A DNA stretch of 64,000 bases, taken from Hypoxylon rubiginosum (taxonomy: Eukaryota > Ascomycota > Sordariomycetes > Xylariales > Hypoxylaceae). The notes below the pieces were generated by a model that worked only from the letters and a program-made list of their open reading frames with translations, searched no databases and was not told the DNA's origin. Location: positions 186,001-250,000 of the forward strand of contig CADCXA010000068.1 of NCBI GenBank assembly GCA_902806565.1, in the 5' to 3' direction. This document shows, piece by piece, positions 46,013 to 58,100 of this stretch (positions are counted from its first letter, which is position 1; every line of letters starts with the position of its first letter). Position numbers and translations under genes: made by a program.

Positions 46013-47853
46013 CTTGTTGGTGACTGTCGACTTCTATAACGTAATGAACTATGATTAAAAAAGGTCGATATAGGAATACCGACACCCTATACGAGCTGAC
46101 AGAATTCGACTGGGCTGAAAGGGATTGGATACTATTATGCTGATCGAGGGAAGCCTTCCGCGTACCTGCTACGGGAAGGCGCACATACTGGGTGACGTTC
46201 TCAGTCTAGAAGCATCAGCGAATCGCAGCAGGCGTGGGCAGCACGCCAACTGCAAAAGGGGGGCTGGCGTGGTATTCAGGCCAGTTGTCGCAGATGGGAT
46301 ACAGATGTCGAAATCCTGGAGCAAAAGATACTTTGCAGAGGAATTGGTGTTGGGATGGATGACTCTTCTATGTCAAAATGGTGAATGCGACGGTCAAGTT
46401 AAGGAGGCTTCTTGTTGACGCCGCTGTAGACCCAGCAGTGTGGGCCGAGAAGCGGTCGGGAGAAGGAGAACTGGTCGCAACTGAAGCCCGCCAATTTGGT
46501 GGTTTTGGAAGGATAGCGGTATTTACCGCAGAGAAGAGCTCGACGTGCTGAAAGAAATAGCGCAGCTCGTAAAGCTCGTCAGAGATCTTGGTTGGATGGT
46601 GTTGAAAATGGCTGTCGGCCCGCGCAAGGTTCGAGTCAGGTCGGCGGCGGTTAAAGTGCGGAGTAACAAGCGAAGTATGCAGTTATCTGATCGACTCGTG
46701 TAGATACGGAACTGCGATTGTCTTTTGTCGCGATCAATGTCTGAATTGACAAAGGCGCCGGCGATGTACGTGAACGGATTATGTCCTTGCGAGTGAACCA
46801 GGAGAACTTGTACGATAGTACAAGATGTGAATTGACCTAGTAAGTATCCACTGGGAAGGAGATTGCGTATAACTTTCCAGATCGTGTGGAAGTTGACGTT
46901 TGTTGTGAGAAAGAAAGTGTTGAAATAAGGTGAGAGGATGGAGTCTGATCAAGTAGCTTTTTTCACGGTAGGTTAACAAATGAGCTAGGCCCTACCAGAA
47001 AAAACCCATTAGGCTATTGACGGAGCTAAGTGCAAGCAGCCAGTCACACAGAGCGGGATTTCACGTTAGGGAGGCGGAAGGCGAAAATTCCTGCAGGAAA
47101 TCTTGTCTTTTAAGACCCACATGCTTCTAGCCCGCATCCGTGCTCGGGTACCTTAGGTACATATATTTATCAAACGTGATACGTCGTAACATATCGATTT
47201 AAGGTACATGTATGTAGATATCTTAGGCACTTACAAGATTAAGACTGATAGATATACGCAGATTTGCAGATAGGCAACCTGAAATCTCATCTGATCTTAA
47301 ACTTGGAAATCCTTTGAATATCCCTAGCATTCATTTATTTAGCATTCACTTATTCATAATGATACGAGACGGATAACCTGCATAGACAGACCTAAACCGG
47401 ATATTGATCAAACTTGATGTCAGAGGTAGAGAACTACTTTGTACATGCGACAATATCTTGTTGTCTGAGTCAGGGGCTGCTCCATATACGAGGCACCTTC
47501 TAACACAGTCCTACTATGTACTATGGTTGCAATGTTGTTATGTTTCTATCGAGGTCCAAGTACAGATGCAACCTTGTAAAAGTGCCAATGTGGCTTTTAT
47601 TGGTTTATTGGTGTAAAGAAAGCGGGATAAGCCTTGAGGCTTACCAGGTACCTGTAACCTTGAAAAGGTAGCGCCGTCTGTTGTCTCTGATTGGATACCG
47701 CCTACAAGGTACCACGTCGCCTGAATAGCCGCAACTAAGTACATTCTTGCCAGGTAGTCTTGAACCACGTATCTTAATCATTAAAGCTGTCACCTACCAA
47801 AAAGTGTCACTTGCAAACAACGAAATACCATTACCAAAACACCGATCGTCGAG
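46013..47853. other. divergent promoter region, no supported gene
   Basis: Upstream of the CorA gene (minus) and SPC1 (plus). Several ORFs of up to 97 codons show no domain. CTTAGGTAC/GGTACCTTAGG motifs recur around 47150-47230. No RNA gene was seen. Confidence 0.45.
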
Positions 47854-48347
47854 ATGGCAGACCAGCTCTTGGATCAAGTGAGAGATGTTGTGGATGGCCA
47901 GATTGTTCGTAGCCTGTTCTTTTACCATTACCATTACCTCTCCCTTGCGGAATTGCTAGCCGACAGACAGTATTTACTAACTATTGCCGTAGGACTTTGA
48001 AGGCCAAAAGTTAGCCGAGCTCCTTGCCACGGTCGTCCTCGCCATCATTGGGGTACGAGATGAACACCTCCCTATTTCTTCTTCTACCGTACTCCATTGT
48101 GATAGCATGTACTGACTCTGCCGCTGTTCAATAGGGTATTTCTTTCCTCGTCGGCTTTCTTCTACAAGACATTGCTCTAGCGCTCAAGATCGGCCTCGGC
48201 GGCACGGCCCTTGCCTTTCTCCTCATTGTTCCCCCCTGGCCATTCTTCAATAAACATCCGGTCAAATGGCTCCCGGTTGGAGGCGAACCAGCAATCACGA
48301 GTGCGCAGCAGAACATAGTCATTGACGAGAAATTGTTTACGAAATAA
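47854..48347 (+). CDS. SPC1: signal peptidase complex subunit 1 (SPC12 family), 3 exons
   Basis: Small ER-membrane subunit of the signal peptidase complex. Spliced model: exons 47854-47904, 47993-48052 and 48135-48347, total 107 aa. The family pattern is clear: a short acidic N-terminus, the DFEGQKLAELL segment, and two membrane helices (LLATVVLAIIGGISFLVGFLLQDI and IGLGGTALAFLLIVPPWPFF) with a short lumenal turn between them. NKHPVKWLP then follows the second helix. The length matches yeast and animal Spc12. The first donor is a less common GTTCGT, but its intron has a TACTAAC branch point. It converges with the RBX1 gene, whose stop lies 266 nt away. Confidence 0.95.
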
Positions 48348-48613
48348 ACCATACTATTTGCACCTGAAGGGCGCCACTACTACGGACTTGGAGGAGAAGC
48401 GGCTATAGAGTCTGAATACAGCATATTACTCTGATAACCGTTGATCCTATGATGCCACTGTGCCACCACAAATATGCTCGAGAATTGTGTAGGTTATCTT
48501 ATGAGCCTGGGACAATCATGTCGATGTCGGTGTCGGTAGTGGTGGTTTGATAACGTGGTGATCAGAAGCGCATATGATATGCTGTCTTGTGCAAAGAGAC
48601 ATCCTCCTCTTCC

Positions 48614-49097
<484 letters not shown>

Positions 49098-50298
49098 TTT
49101 GCGTTGGCTGTAGGAAGTAGTAGAGGGGGTCGATGGTTTTAAAGAGGTACCGTTATCTCGATCGTTTCGGTGGTGCGACGAGACTTGCGTTGATTTGGTT
49201 TTGGGTACGGTAATCTTGGTGGGAGTGAATGGTGGATGTAGGACCGGGGAAGAAAGATCCGATTTTGCTTGCGATACTCGCGGGGTATCTTTTGTAAATA
49301 GTCGAGGACAATGAAAATCTAGGCGACTGTTTTTTTCCACCTCAGACAACCTGATTGTTATGGTGAAGGATGTAAGATGGTGGTAGCCTTTGGCCTTCAA
49401 GGTTGCAACGTTCTAACGAACAATCACTGGCAGCTGTAGGTTGCAGTAAGTTGCCCCTCCAGTCACCTCCCGCATGCTAGCACGGTCTGCACGGACCAGT
49501 TACGTACCCATGTACTTCTAGGACCCATAAAATGTACATATGTACAAAGAGGCGTTAGATTTCCCCGAATCTAAGGCACACCCGTGGTCCGTGGACCTTC
49601 GCCTTAGGTAAACAATCCAGGTGGCACCTTAGCGCCTCGATAGCGCCTCGATACCTTAGGTACCTAAGGCTTAACAGGGTCTCGGAGGCAAATATGGGCT
49701 TGTGATAAACTTTGTGCATGGCCACAATCTGCCTATCAACCTATCTGCCAACGGTTGGATTGCTTATGCATAAAAACTATATGAAAGAGCCCTTGGACAG
49801 CGTGGGAATAAGCATTTCACAGCCCACCTACCTCTTTTCCTCTCTCCACCTTGGACATTGGACATCGGACCTTGGGCTTTTTTCCTTAGGTGGTTAACGA
49901 AACGTCCAATTCCAACCCTTTCTCCAAACAAATCAACAACCGCACAAATATGTTCAGAACAGTCGCACATCTAACAACCCAATTTCAACGAATGTCCTAC
50001 TCGTCATCACCCGATACAATACTTTCCGTCATTCGTCGACCTCCAATCTAATACTCACAGAGGTCCCTTGTCATTTTGCGATAAGAGAAGTATTCGATCC
50101 AAATCTTGCTGAACACCTCCCTTTGGCTCCCTCTTGCTCTCTTCGCCCCCGCATTACGTCGTCGCATCGACTTCCCGTCGCTATCTTGCGCCAACGTCAA
50201 CATCAACGAACCAATTCAACACTCCATCCGCATAGCCTCGTCCGGCTTTCATATATCTTTCACCATTTTTGTTGTTCAGACATACATGCAACCCAAAC
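49098..50298. other. divergent promoter region of RBX1 and the PNRC-like gene
   Basis: Contains no supported ORF. Palindromic CCTTAGGTACCTAAGG-type motifs and a duplicated AGCGCCTCGAT unit occur around 49590-49670. A long pyrimidine-rich leader precedes the PNRC-like ATG. Confidence 0.45.
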
Positions 50299-51504
50299 AT
50301 GCAGCCGACAACGCAACAGAAACAAACACCTAACCATCGCCGTCCAGGCGGTCGGACTCGCAACAACCCCCATCAGAAGACCTACGCTTCCGAGAATGAT
50401 CTTCCTAGATACAAGTCCAATGCCCTTGCTAATCCTAGCACCCCTCAGAAGGGCATTCCGGGGGCAGACCAGTCGGTGCGCGCCAACTCCACAGGCCAGA
50501 AGCAACGCAATCGGAATAACAACAGCGGCAAGAAACCTCGCCACAAGAATGGAAATGTGTCGCCGGGACTAAACAAAGCCAATCGCCAAACGCCGATCCT
50601 TCAATCCAAGGAAAAGTCTGCTCCCATCTTCGCAGGTTCGACCTTCCATGCGTCTCCTGCTCCTTCGGCACTTCCTATCCCTAGCTTCTTGAGCAAGGCA
50701 GAGGTCGATTCACCTAGCCCGAAGGTTACATCGAGCCCTGAGCAGGGCCTCTCCTCCCCATCCGTCGAATCGGACGAAGCTAGCCCCCCTAGCCCTACGT
50801 CCGTCCCTCGCACCGAGGAATCTCCCCTAGAATTCTTCTTCCGCGCAGACCGAGCTGAGAAGGCGCGAACACGTAGAGCTAGCTCTAGCAACATCGACGC
50901 GATTGCGACCGGCCCATTCCCGCCACCGTACGACTCGCCTAGGGAATCCGGCACTCCCAAACCGATCGAACCCCACACGGCGCGACGCCCCCAATACCAG
51001 AAACACTCCACGGTTATAGGTATCTCCGCAAATGAACTTGACGGTAATCCCGGTCAGCCTGTTGGACCGGCCTTCTCGACGCCGTATCACGAGCGCATAC
51101 GTGCTGCTCGATCACTTCAGAATCCAGTACAGACTACACCTACCATGCTTCGGAATCAGGACCTCAGCTCGCGCCTCAACTCACCCGAGGTCCTAAAGCG
51201 TTATCTTTTCACCGGTCGGCTGAGCTCCGACGACGAGCAACCGCAACAGTTGCCTACACCGTCAAAACAATCCTCTCGCGATCACTCCAAGCCAGCTTAC
51301 GGATATGTTCCACAGCACCGTCTACCTCGTGGCGTGCTTCCAGTGTCTGCCTTGACAGCTAACGCGCAAATTAGCCAGTCATCGGCTCCCCCTGCACACG
51401 CACAGCTGACACCGTACCGGTCTGAGCAGCTTCTTGCTATGGAAGATGGGCTCAAGCGGATGCTTAAGCTGGATTCATCCACTCAGTCTCTGCCACTACG
51501 TTGA
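50299..51504 (+). CDS. PNRC/Edc1-like mRNA decapping enhancer
   Basis: A 401-aa, almost wholly disordered protein. Near the N-terminus it carries the PNRC-type short motif FAGSTFHASPAPSALPIPSF at residues 111-130. In S. pombe Edc1 and human PNRC2 such an LPxP-type segment binds the Dcp1 EVH1 domain and stimulates Dcp2. The rest is Ser/Pro/Arg-rich, with a C-terminal amphipathic stretch (SEQLLAMEDGLKRMLKL) that may be a conserved helix. The frame is open upstream but has no ATG before 50299, so this start is used. No intron was needed. Predicted to act in cytoplasmic P-bodies; the family name rests on motif recognition. Confidence 0.8.
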   Translation: MQPTTQQKQTPNHRRPGGRTRNNPHQKTYASENDLPRYKSNALANPSTPQKGIPGADQSVRANSTGQKQRNRNNNSGKKPRHKNGNVSPGLNKANRQTPILQSKEKSAPIFAGSTFHASPAPSALPIPSFLSKAEVDSPSPKVTSSPEQGLSSPSVESDEASPPSPTSVPRTEESPLEFFFRADRAEKARTRRASSSNIDAIATGPFPPPYDSPRESGTPKPIEPHTARRPQYQKHSTVIGISANELDGNPGQPVGPAFSTPYHERIRAARSLQNPVQTTPTMLRNQDLSSRLNSPEVLKRYLFTGRLSSDDEQPQQLPTPSKQSSRDHSKPAYGYVPQHRLPRGVLPVSALTANAQISQSSAPPAHAQLTPYRSEQLLAMEDGLKRMLKLDSSTQSLPLR

Positions 51505-52709
51505 TACCACTGTCATCATACCCTGCCTTCCTTTGTACACTCAATCCTTCGGTGTGGTGTTATAGGCGTCGGAAGTCAGGCACAGGATTCCAAATCAGGG
51601 TTGATTTGGCTGCGACTATCACTTTGCCCATCTTTTTTTTTCTTTCTCCGTTTTAGGGTTTACTTTCGTTCAAGTTTTTTTTTAATTTCCTCGTGAGGAG
51701 GACCGGAGTCCATTGTACTATGGTATTTAAGGATAGTCATGGTCACGCATTTCGGAAATCTAGGCCATTTACGGGGAGGGGCTCTTGAGAGCGATGCATT
51801 CTTGTTTCTCCTTCATCACCTCATGCATCATGGTATATGAGGTTCGGGCCTTTCGGTTTCAGTCCGAGAATAATTGGAGGGATGGTGTTTCGGATCTCGA
51901 GCCTTTAGGGATTTATCCCTGTCCTGGGAATATTCTTGAGATTGGAGTCTCGGAATCACCGTGGGCAGTGTGAAGAGCAGTTGAATTCGGGGTTAGGGTC
52001 TGCATAGACGGAACAGGATCAGATCTGGTGTTCAAGGTGGCATGTAAAGCTCGGTATGAAGGGATGGTTCGGTTCGGACGGTTCATATATGGCAACACTT
52101 GTGAGGCTATGCTTCACGAGGGTGGTGGCTATTGACCCTAGGGCCCAGGTATACGATACCAAGTGCACCCGTCTACACGTAGCGGTCACATAAGAATACG
52201 GCGGAGGAAGAGAATACGGAAAACAGAAAAGATTTCTGGTGATATATTCCAAGCAGTTGGCCTCGCGGTTTACGTGCCCGAGACCTTTCAATATAACAGA
52301 CCTCGATGGTCGCGATATATCATCAATTACCTTGCTTCAAAGTCTACTGTGATCTAACTGCTCTATTAACTTAGCTTGATGATATGCTGTTGACCCCTAT
52401 CACGGCGTAGTCTTTTATTGACATATGCGAGCAATTTCTATAAGCAATTATATTCATATGTAGCTATCGGCTATACGCATGCATTAGCAAAGTACATTCA
52501 AAAGTCGGGTATTTCTCTCCTGAGCTGGTTTGATGACGTCAGCCAGCTTATCTCTCACGTGGAAACGTGCACAGGTCGTGTTTCTCGCAACGCGCTGTAC
52601 TTAATTAATTCCCCACGTCCGCGCTTCCATCGCGCAAGCTCCCTTTTTGCAATCACGGAATTTGCTTTACTAGCTGTTGTCCCCAACTCCACTTGCTTAC
52701 TTATCTCAA
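51505..52709. other. intergenic, no supported gene
   Basis: Between the PNRC-like gene and TDP1, both on the plus strand. The left part has T-runs typical of a 3' UTR; nothing else was recognised. Confidence 0.5.
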
Positions 52710-55130
52710 ATGGACGGTCTCGATCCTTTTGATGGTGACGAGGATGCTGCTCTACGCTATGCTATTGCTTTGTCTTTGCAAGAAGCTGACAATGAGCCGT
52801 CCAAGAAGCCTATCGAGCTTAGTTCAGATGAGGACGACGACCTAGATAAGGGACCTAAGTATCCTTCCATCCCAAAAGGAGCCGAAGATCTATCTACGAA
52901 ACAGTCAACCAAAGGTGGGCCGCCGAAAGATATATCGAAAGATATATCAGCGAAATCGCAGCAGTCCGCATCTACAGCGCCTAGTAGTTTCACGGGCCTA
53001 GGACTCGACAGAAAGAGGATGGAGGAAGAACGCCTAGCACGACTTGGGAAGCGAAAAGCTCCAGAATCCGAGCCGGACGCCCCGTCCCGTCGCCAGAGGC
53101 CCAAGCTAGATTCCGATCTTCGCGATAGTGCTTCTAGCTCCCAGACCAACTCAGCTACCAAGAGCGGCTTCCGCAGCCTCCCTTACCTAAAAGGCGTGGT
53201 AAAGAAAACGTGGGCCGCCGGGTTTCCCCGCGCAGACGACATTAAGATCGAGGAGGTGTTACAGAAGAACGAGCTTCAGTTAGCTGTTATCAGCTCGTTC
53301 CAATGGGATCAAGATTGGATGTTATCCAAGATTGATTTCGCGAAGACCAAGGTTGTCTGCATAGCTTTCGCTTCAGGCGAAGCTCAGGTACGAGTTTAGC
53401 ATCGGCCGATAGAGGTTCTTGCCGCCAAGCTAATGAGATAACGCGGTGTACAGCAAAAGGAGAACATGGCTAATGCGCCCAAAGGCGTTAAGTTTTGTTT
53501 CCCGCCTATGATGCCAACTGGAAATATGCACTCCAAATTACAACTACTTAGGTACCACAATTACTTACGGATAGTTATACCAAGCGGGAATCTGGTTCCT
53601 TACGATGTAAGTCGATACGTCCTGCCCCAGATCACCCTAAGCTATCTACTCCAGTTTGCATTTCCATAAGCTCGAAAGGGGCAGCCCGCTTTACTTTACG
53701 AAATCATATGTGATGGCTTACTGTAAGATTTGCAGTGGGGCGAAACAGGAGCCATAGAGAATATAGTCTTTCTCATAGACCTCCCTCTTATTGAAGACCC
53801 GGAATTACGATCGTCGAACAATCTCGGTGCATTCGGCGAAGAGCTCTCTTATTTCCTTCGAGCCCAAGGATTAGAAGAAAGCCTGGTTAATAGCCTTGCC
53901 AAGTATGATTTCTCGGAAGCCAACCGTTACAGATTCGTTCACACAATGTAAGGGCTTGATATGCCGAATGGTAAGGCTTAGATTATACTTGCTAACACTG
54001 AAGCAGTGGAGGTTCTCATGTGGGCGACAAGTGGCAACGCACAGGTAATTCATTCGATCTGCATTGGTCTTCTCTCATTGACTTCTTGATTAAAGGCTAC
54101 AGCGGGCTTGGTCGGGCCGTCACGTCTCTTAAACTTAATACATCCCAAGATGTCGAGGTCGATTTCGTAGCTTCGTCGCTAGGATCCGTAAACATGGACT
54201 TACTATCAGCAATTTATCATGCCGCTCAAGGTCAGTTTCACTCCCCTTTCCTTAGACCCGTTCTTAGGCTGACGAGAACAGGCGACAACGGCATGAAAGA
54301 ATACGATATGCGATCCGCGAAGGCCCGAAAGAATAAGCTACCCGCAGGAGTTCAGTCAACCCTTGATAATAAATTTCGAATCTACTTCCCCTCACGCGAC
54401 ACTGTGATACACAGTCGAGGCGGCGAGAATGTAAGTATCCGTTCTCTGGGCCGGTTGGAAATATGGACTGAATTGTCTGTCATCGTCTAGGTTGCGGGTA
54501 CTATTTGTGTGCAGTCAAAGTGGTGGGATGCCGCTACGTTTCCTCGGGAACTTGTTCGCGATTGCCAAAGTGTCAGATCTGGTCTTCTCATACATAGCAA
54601 GATTATGATGGTCCAACATACCCAGTCAGGCAAGTCACAAGCTGCATATGCGTATGTTGGAAGCGCAAATTTGTCCGAAAGCGCGTGGTAAGCAGACACC
54701 TATCCAAGACACATCGATGTCGAACTAACGCAAACCTGGATACACAGGGGCCGTCTGGTAAAAGAAAGAGGAACTGGCAACCCGAAGCTCACCTGTCGTA
54801 ACTGGGAATGCGGAGTTATCGGTAAGTAAATTTGCACAAGCTGCTGTCACTCCCTTGGTCCCTGTTCAAGAACGGTCGTTTCTCGTTGGTGCTTAGGAAT
54901 TAGCTCACGAGTCAGGTCCTGCGACCGCCAACGCTAAGACGCTCTGTAGACCGTAGTCATTAACTTGTTGTGCTTCAGTTCCTATCCCTCCCCAAGAACC
55001 AGACAGAAACGGAATCCAGCGCTCTGATCTTTCCGACTTCTTGGACACGATTCCTGTACCGATGAAGGTTCCCGGAGAGGCATACGGTGCTACGAAGTCG
55101 AAACGTCCCTGGTTCTTTCTCGAGAATTGA
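52710..55130 (+). CDS. TDP1: tyrosyl-DNA phosphodiesterase Tdp1, 9 exons
   Basis: Phospholipase-D superfamily repair enzyme that removes topoisomerase I adducts from DNA 3' ends. Spliced model: exons 52710-53387, 53454-53606, 53736-53947, 54007-54044, 54096-54230, 54282-54430, 54491-54687, 54748-54821 and 54979-55130, total 595 aa in one frame. The N-terminus has a UIM-like DEDAALRYAIALSLQEAD segment (residues about 9-26) and a disordered region. Both HKD-type catalytic pairs are present: HSK with His252/Lys254 (GNMHSKLQLL) and His490/Lys492 (LLIHSKIMMV, followed by GSANLSESAWG). SKWWDAATFP and the C-terminal VPGEAYGATKSKRPWFFLEN block are family typical. The last intron (157 nt) is the longest in the model and could hide a further small exon. 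Confidence 0.93.
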
Positions 55131-58100
55131 TGTATTTGCTTCAATACATTCGGCCCCATAGTTTTACGGGCCGAGCGCAAGGCGTGAACAGCTAATAGAT
55201 CGACACTTACTATGTAGCCTCTAGCGGCGAGGCGGCTATGTATCTTAGATGCCGACACTATCCGGAAACACGGGTGATCTACACAAAAGGGTGTCGTGCG
55301 AGCTGTAGTCGGTTGCAGACAACCTGCGTATTATCCGAGATTGACAGCCTGGGGAACGAAGTACCCTAGAGAACCCCAAATAACGCTGATAGGAGTCGAA
55401 CCTATCCTTCCTGATAACCCCGTGACGTCTAGAACTCGTCGTTCACCCATTCGCAACCCTTTTCTTGCACACGCAACCCACGACTTTCCACTACCTGGCT
55501 GGTTTTACCAGATGTAGACGTGCAAGACCACGAGCACTACCCCTCCTCGAAGCCCCGCGTCTTGATCCTAGAGCTTCGTCAGATCTAGAGCTACAAAGTT
55601 GAGCGTCATATGTCACATGAAAAAGAGGGCGTGACACGCAGGGTACTTCCATGTTATATCACCGTCGTTAGGGTTTGCGTTAGCATCCGTGCCCTAGGTC
55701 GAACTCCGTGAGCCCCACTGAGGCTACCGCGTCCCACCATCCCCTATTCAGCTACCTGATCGACGATCGGCTATGCTTCATTTGGCTATTTTTTTGCGGT
55801 TGCATATTCCATAAGGATAGGTTCCTTGCGCGTTCGTTCCTAGGAGGACCTACGTATTACCGACCTATCGGTTGGTTTGAGTTGGGCAAAGTCAAGCAGC
55901 TTTCGGTTTACCGGCCTTTGTACCTGCATTCAGGGGGGATGTTCATGAGAGTTGCGGGTTTCTCAGGATACCATCAGTGCTATTTAGCTTTCTCCCTGGT
56001 GGCTCGTTCTATGAGCATGCAAAGATTTGGAGCGAGCTGATGGGACGAGAATGATGAGTAGTAGCAAATAGGCAAGGAGCTACTAGCACAACTTGCCACT
56101 ATACACATGCGTACCCACTGTTCTTAGCTATTGCATCGCCATACGTACGCGCTCTCCTGGCTCTCTCGTCCTTTACATGTGAGGTAAACAGTGCAGACTA
56201 ACCCCATGGGAGCCTACTAAGCGCCTCAGGTATCTAGGTATACGGCCTTAAATGTGGATGTCAGTCTACATTACGCCCCCTTCCACCAGTAGCTAGGGTA
56301 GCTAGTTTCTGCCATTCTTAGACTAACATGGTTCAATGTCTTCTTTCGCCGCGGCTCGTCAAGACCATCATCGGGTCCCCCCTACCCCTCAGATTCTGGC
56401 TTACTAACAAGGTTTAGTTTCAGCTCCTCTCTACGAGGATATCCCCGCCGTACCAGGAAAAGGGGGGAGGCAAAGCTCTCTTCCCCCCCATTTCTCCTCC
56501 ATCCACCGATGCCTCTATCCATCGGTGTCTCCATTCATCGCTGCTAGTGGCAAGTGGATCTGGGATGATTTGCGGGCGGGCTCGACGCGGGAAAATCTCT
56601 AGCAAAAGTTCCGCACTACTGTAGTTCTTATTTCAACCACGTATCCACTGGCAGTATCCCTGGGTGGCATGACTCTACTTAGAGCGAGAGACGCGAGAGA
56701 CGAGGGAGATGAGGGGGTTTCAAATCCCATCAAGTTGTCGATATCATTCCACGGAGCATTCCCAGCATAATATGCGGGCAAATTGCCTTGACCGCGTGAA
56801 GATGACAAAGATAAATAAGTGTTTATGGGATGATCCCCGTGAGAGATACACTTAAAGATTCAAGGTGAACCTTAAAAGGTTTCTCCATTTGGCTTGGTCG
56901 ATAGACGGCCGGCCCTTCGTTCTGAAGTCCCCAATAATGCTCCCGGTGGAAAAGGAGGTCCAGAAGCCCGTCTAAAGCTGGACGCCTACAGATAAAATCC
57001 TAGCCGGTTAGAGGATTGCCAACTGTATTGGTCACAGGCAGCTGCAGGTGCTTGAGTAAGGCTGCAAATTTTTCTTGCGATTGCGTAATTTTCGACAAGC
57101 CCAGACCTGAGAGCTCAGGTGTTAATGATCTCTACGGAGTGGCGATCATGAGAGAAGTTCAAAGGTCTCATGCAAGCGTCTCATACACGCGTCTCATACA
57201 ATTGCATATTATTGCTCAGCTAATAATTCTACTGCATAGTTCCAGTTGATCAAGAGCCATATACCTTGGCTACATTCACATGAGGCCCTGCCTCGCTTTT
57301 GTTGGCTGGGATCCATTGCCAGTAGATACTGTAGCTAAGCCCCATAAGTTTCCAGCTAGCACTCCGAGCAGGGTGACTTCAATGAGGACTACCACATGGG
57401 ACTCGAAGAATATTCAAATATATTAACATACCGAGCATGTATGATACTTGTCTTGTAACGAACTACGGATTACGAATTACGATACAAAATATTTTTGCGT
57501 ACCGCAGGGGAAGATGAAAGATAATAATTTATACCTTCATGTGCAACTGATCCCAATGGCTATATTTTAAAGGAGACCTTGCAGCTAACATAGACCCCTT
57601 AATCATATCCTATTAGCGGATAAAGTGTAAAGTTACCCACTGGCTCTAATGGTAACAAAATTGCCTATTTAGGTTGCTCCCTTTTGTCCAGCTGTATATG
57701 CTGATTCTTTGGGGTTGCCATCATCTACTCGTCACGTTACATAAAGAGTTATAGCCGAGTGCCAGATAGGGGTACGATATACTAACATGGGGATACATGG
57801 CCGCCCGTTGCCAAATTTGACCATCAAACCTCGAAGCTATCATAAATTGGGGTCCTTGTATTGTCAATTTATGTGAACAGCCCTACTGCGGCGGTATTCG
57901 ACCTTGTTTTTTACACCAACTTTAGGAGGTACCTACCTAGGTAGGTAGTCAACAATATCCCATCCGAATAAATTCTACTTTCATCCAATGCACTAGATAC
58001 GCCATCACAACCTACCAAGTACTCTACAATAAGATGAATAAAATTTAAATCAAAAGAACTCATTGGATGAATATATCCTAAGATAGCACGTGGTTCTCAA

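Noticed and set aside
46620..46645. B-box-like GGTTCGAGTCA on the plus strand
   Set aside because: Last consensus base differs and the flanks do not pair as a T-stem.
55708..56040. 110-codon plus ORF in the large intergenic region
   Set aside because: Hydrophobic and aromatic stretches without a recognisable pattern; no supporting neighbours or exon structure.
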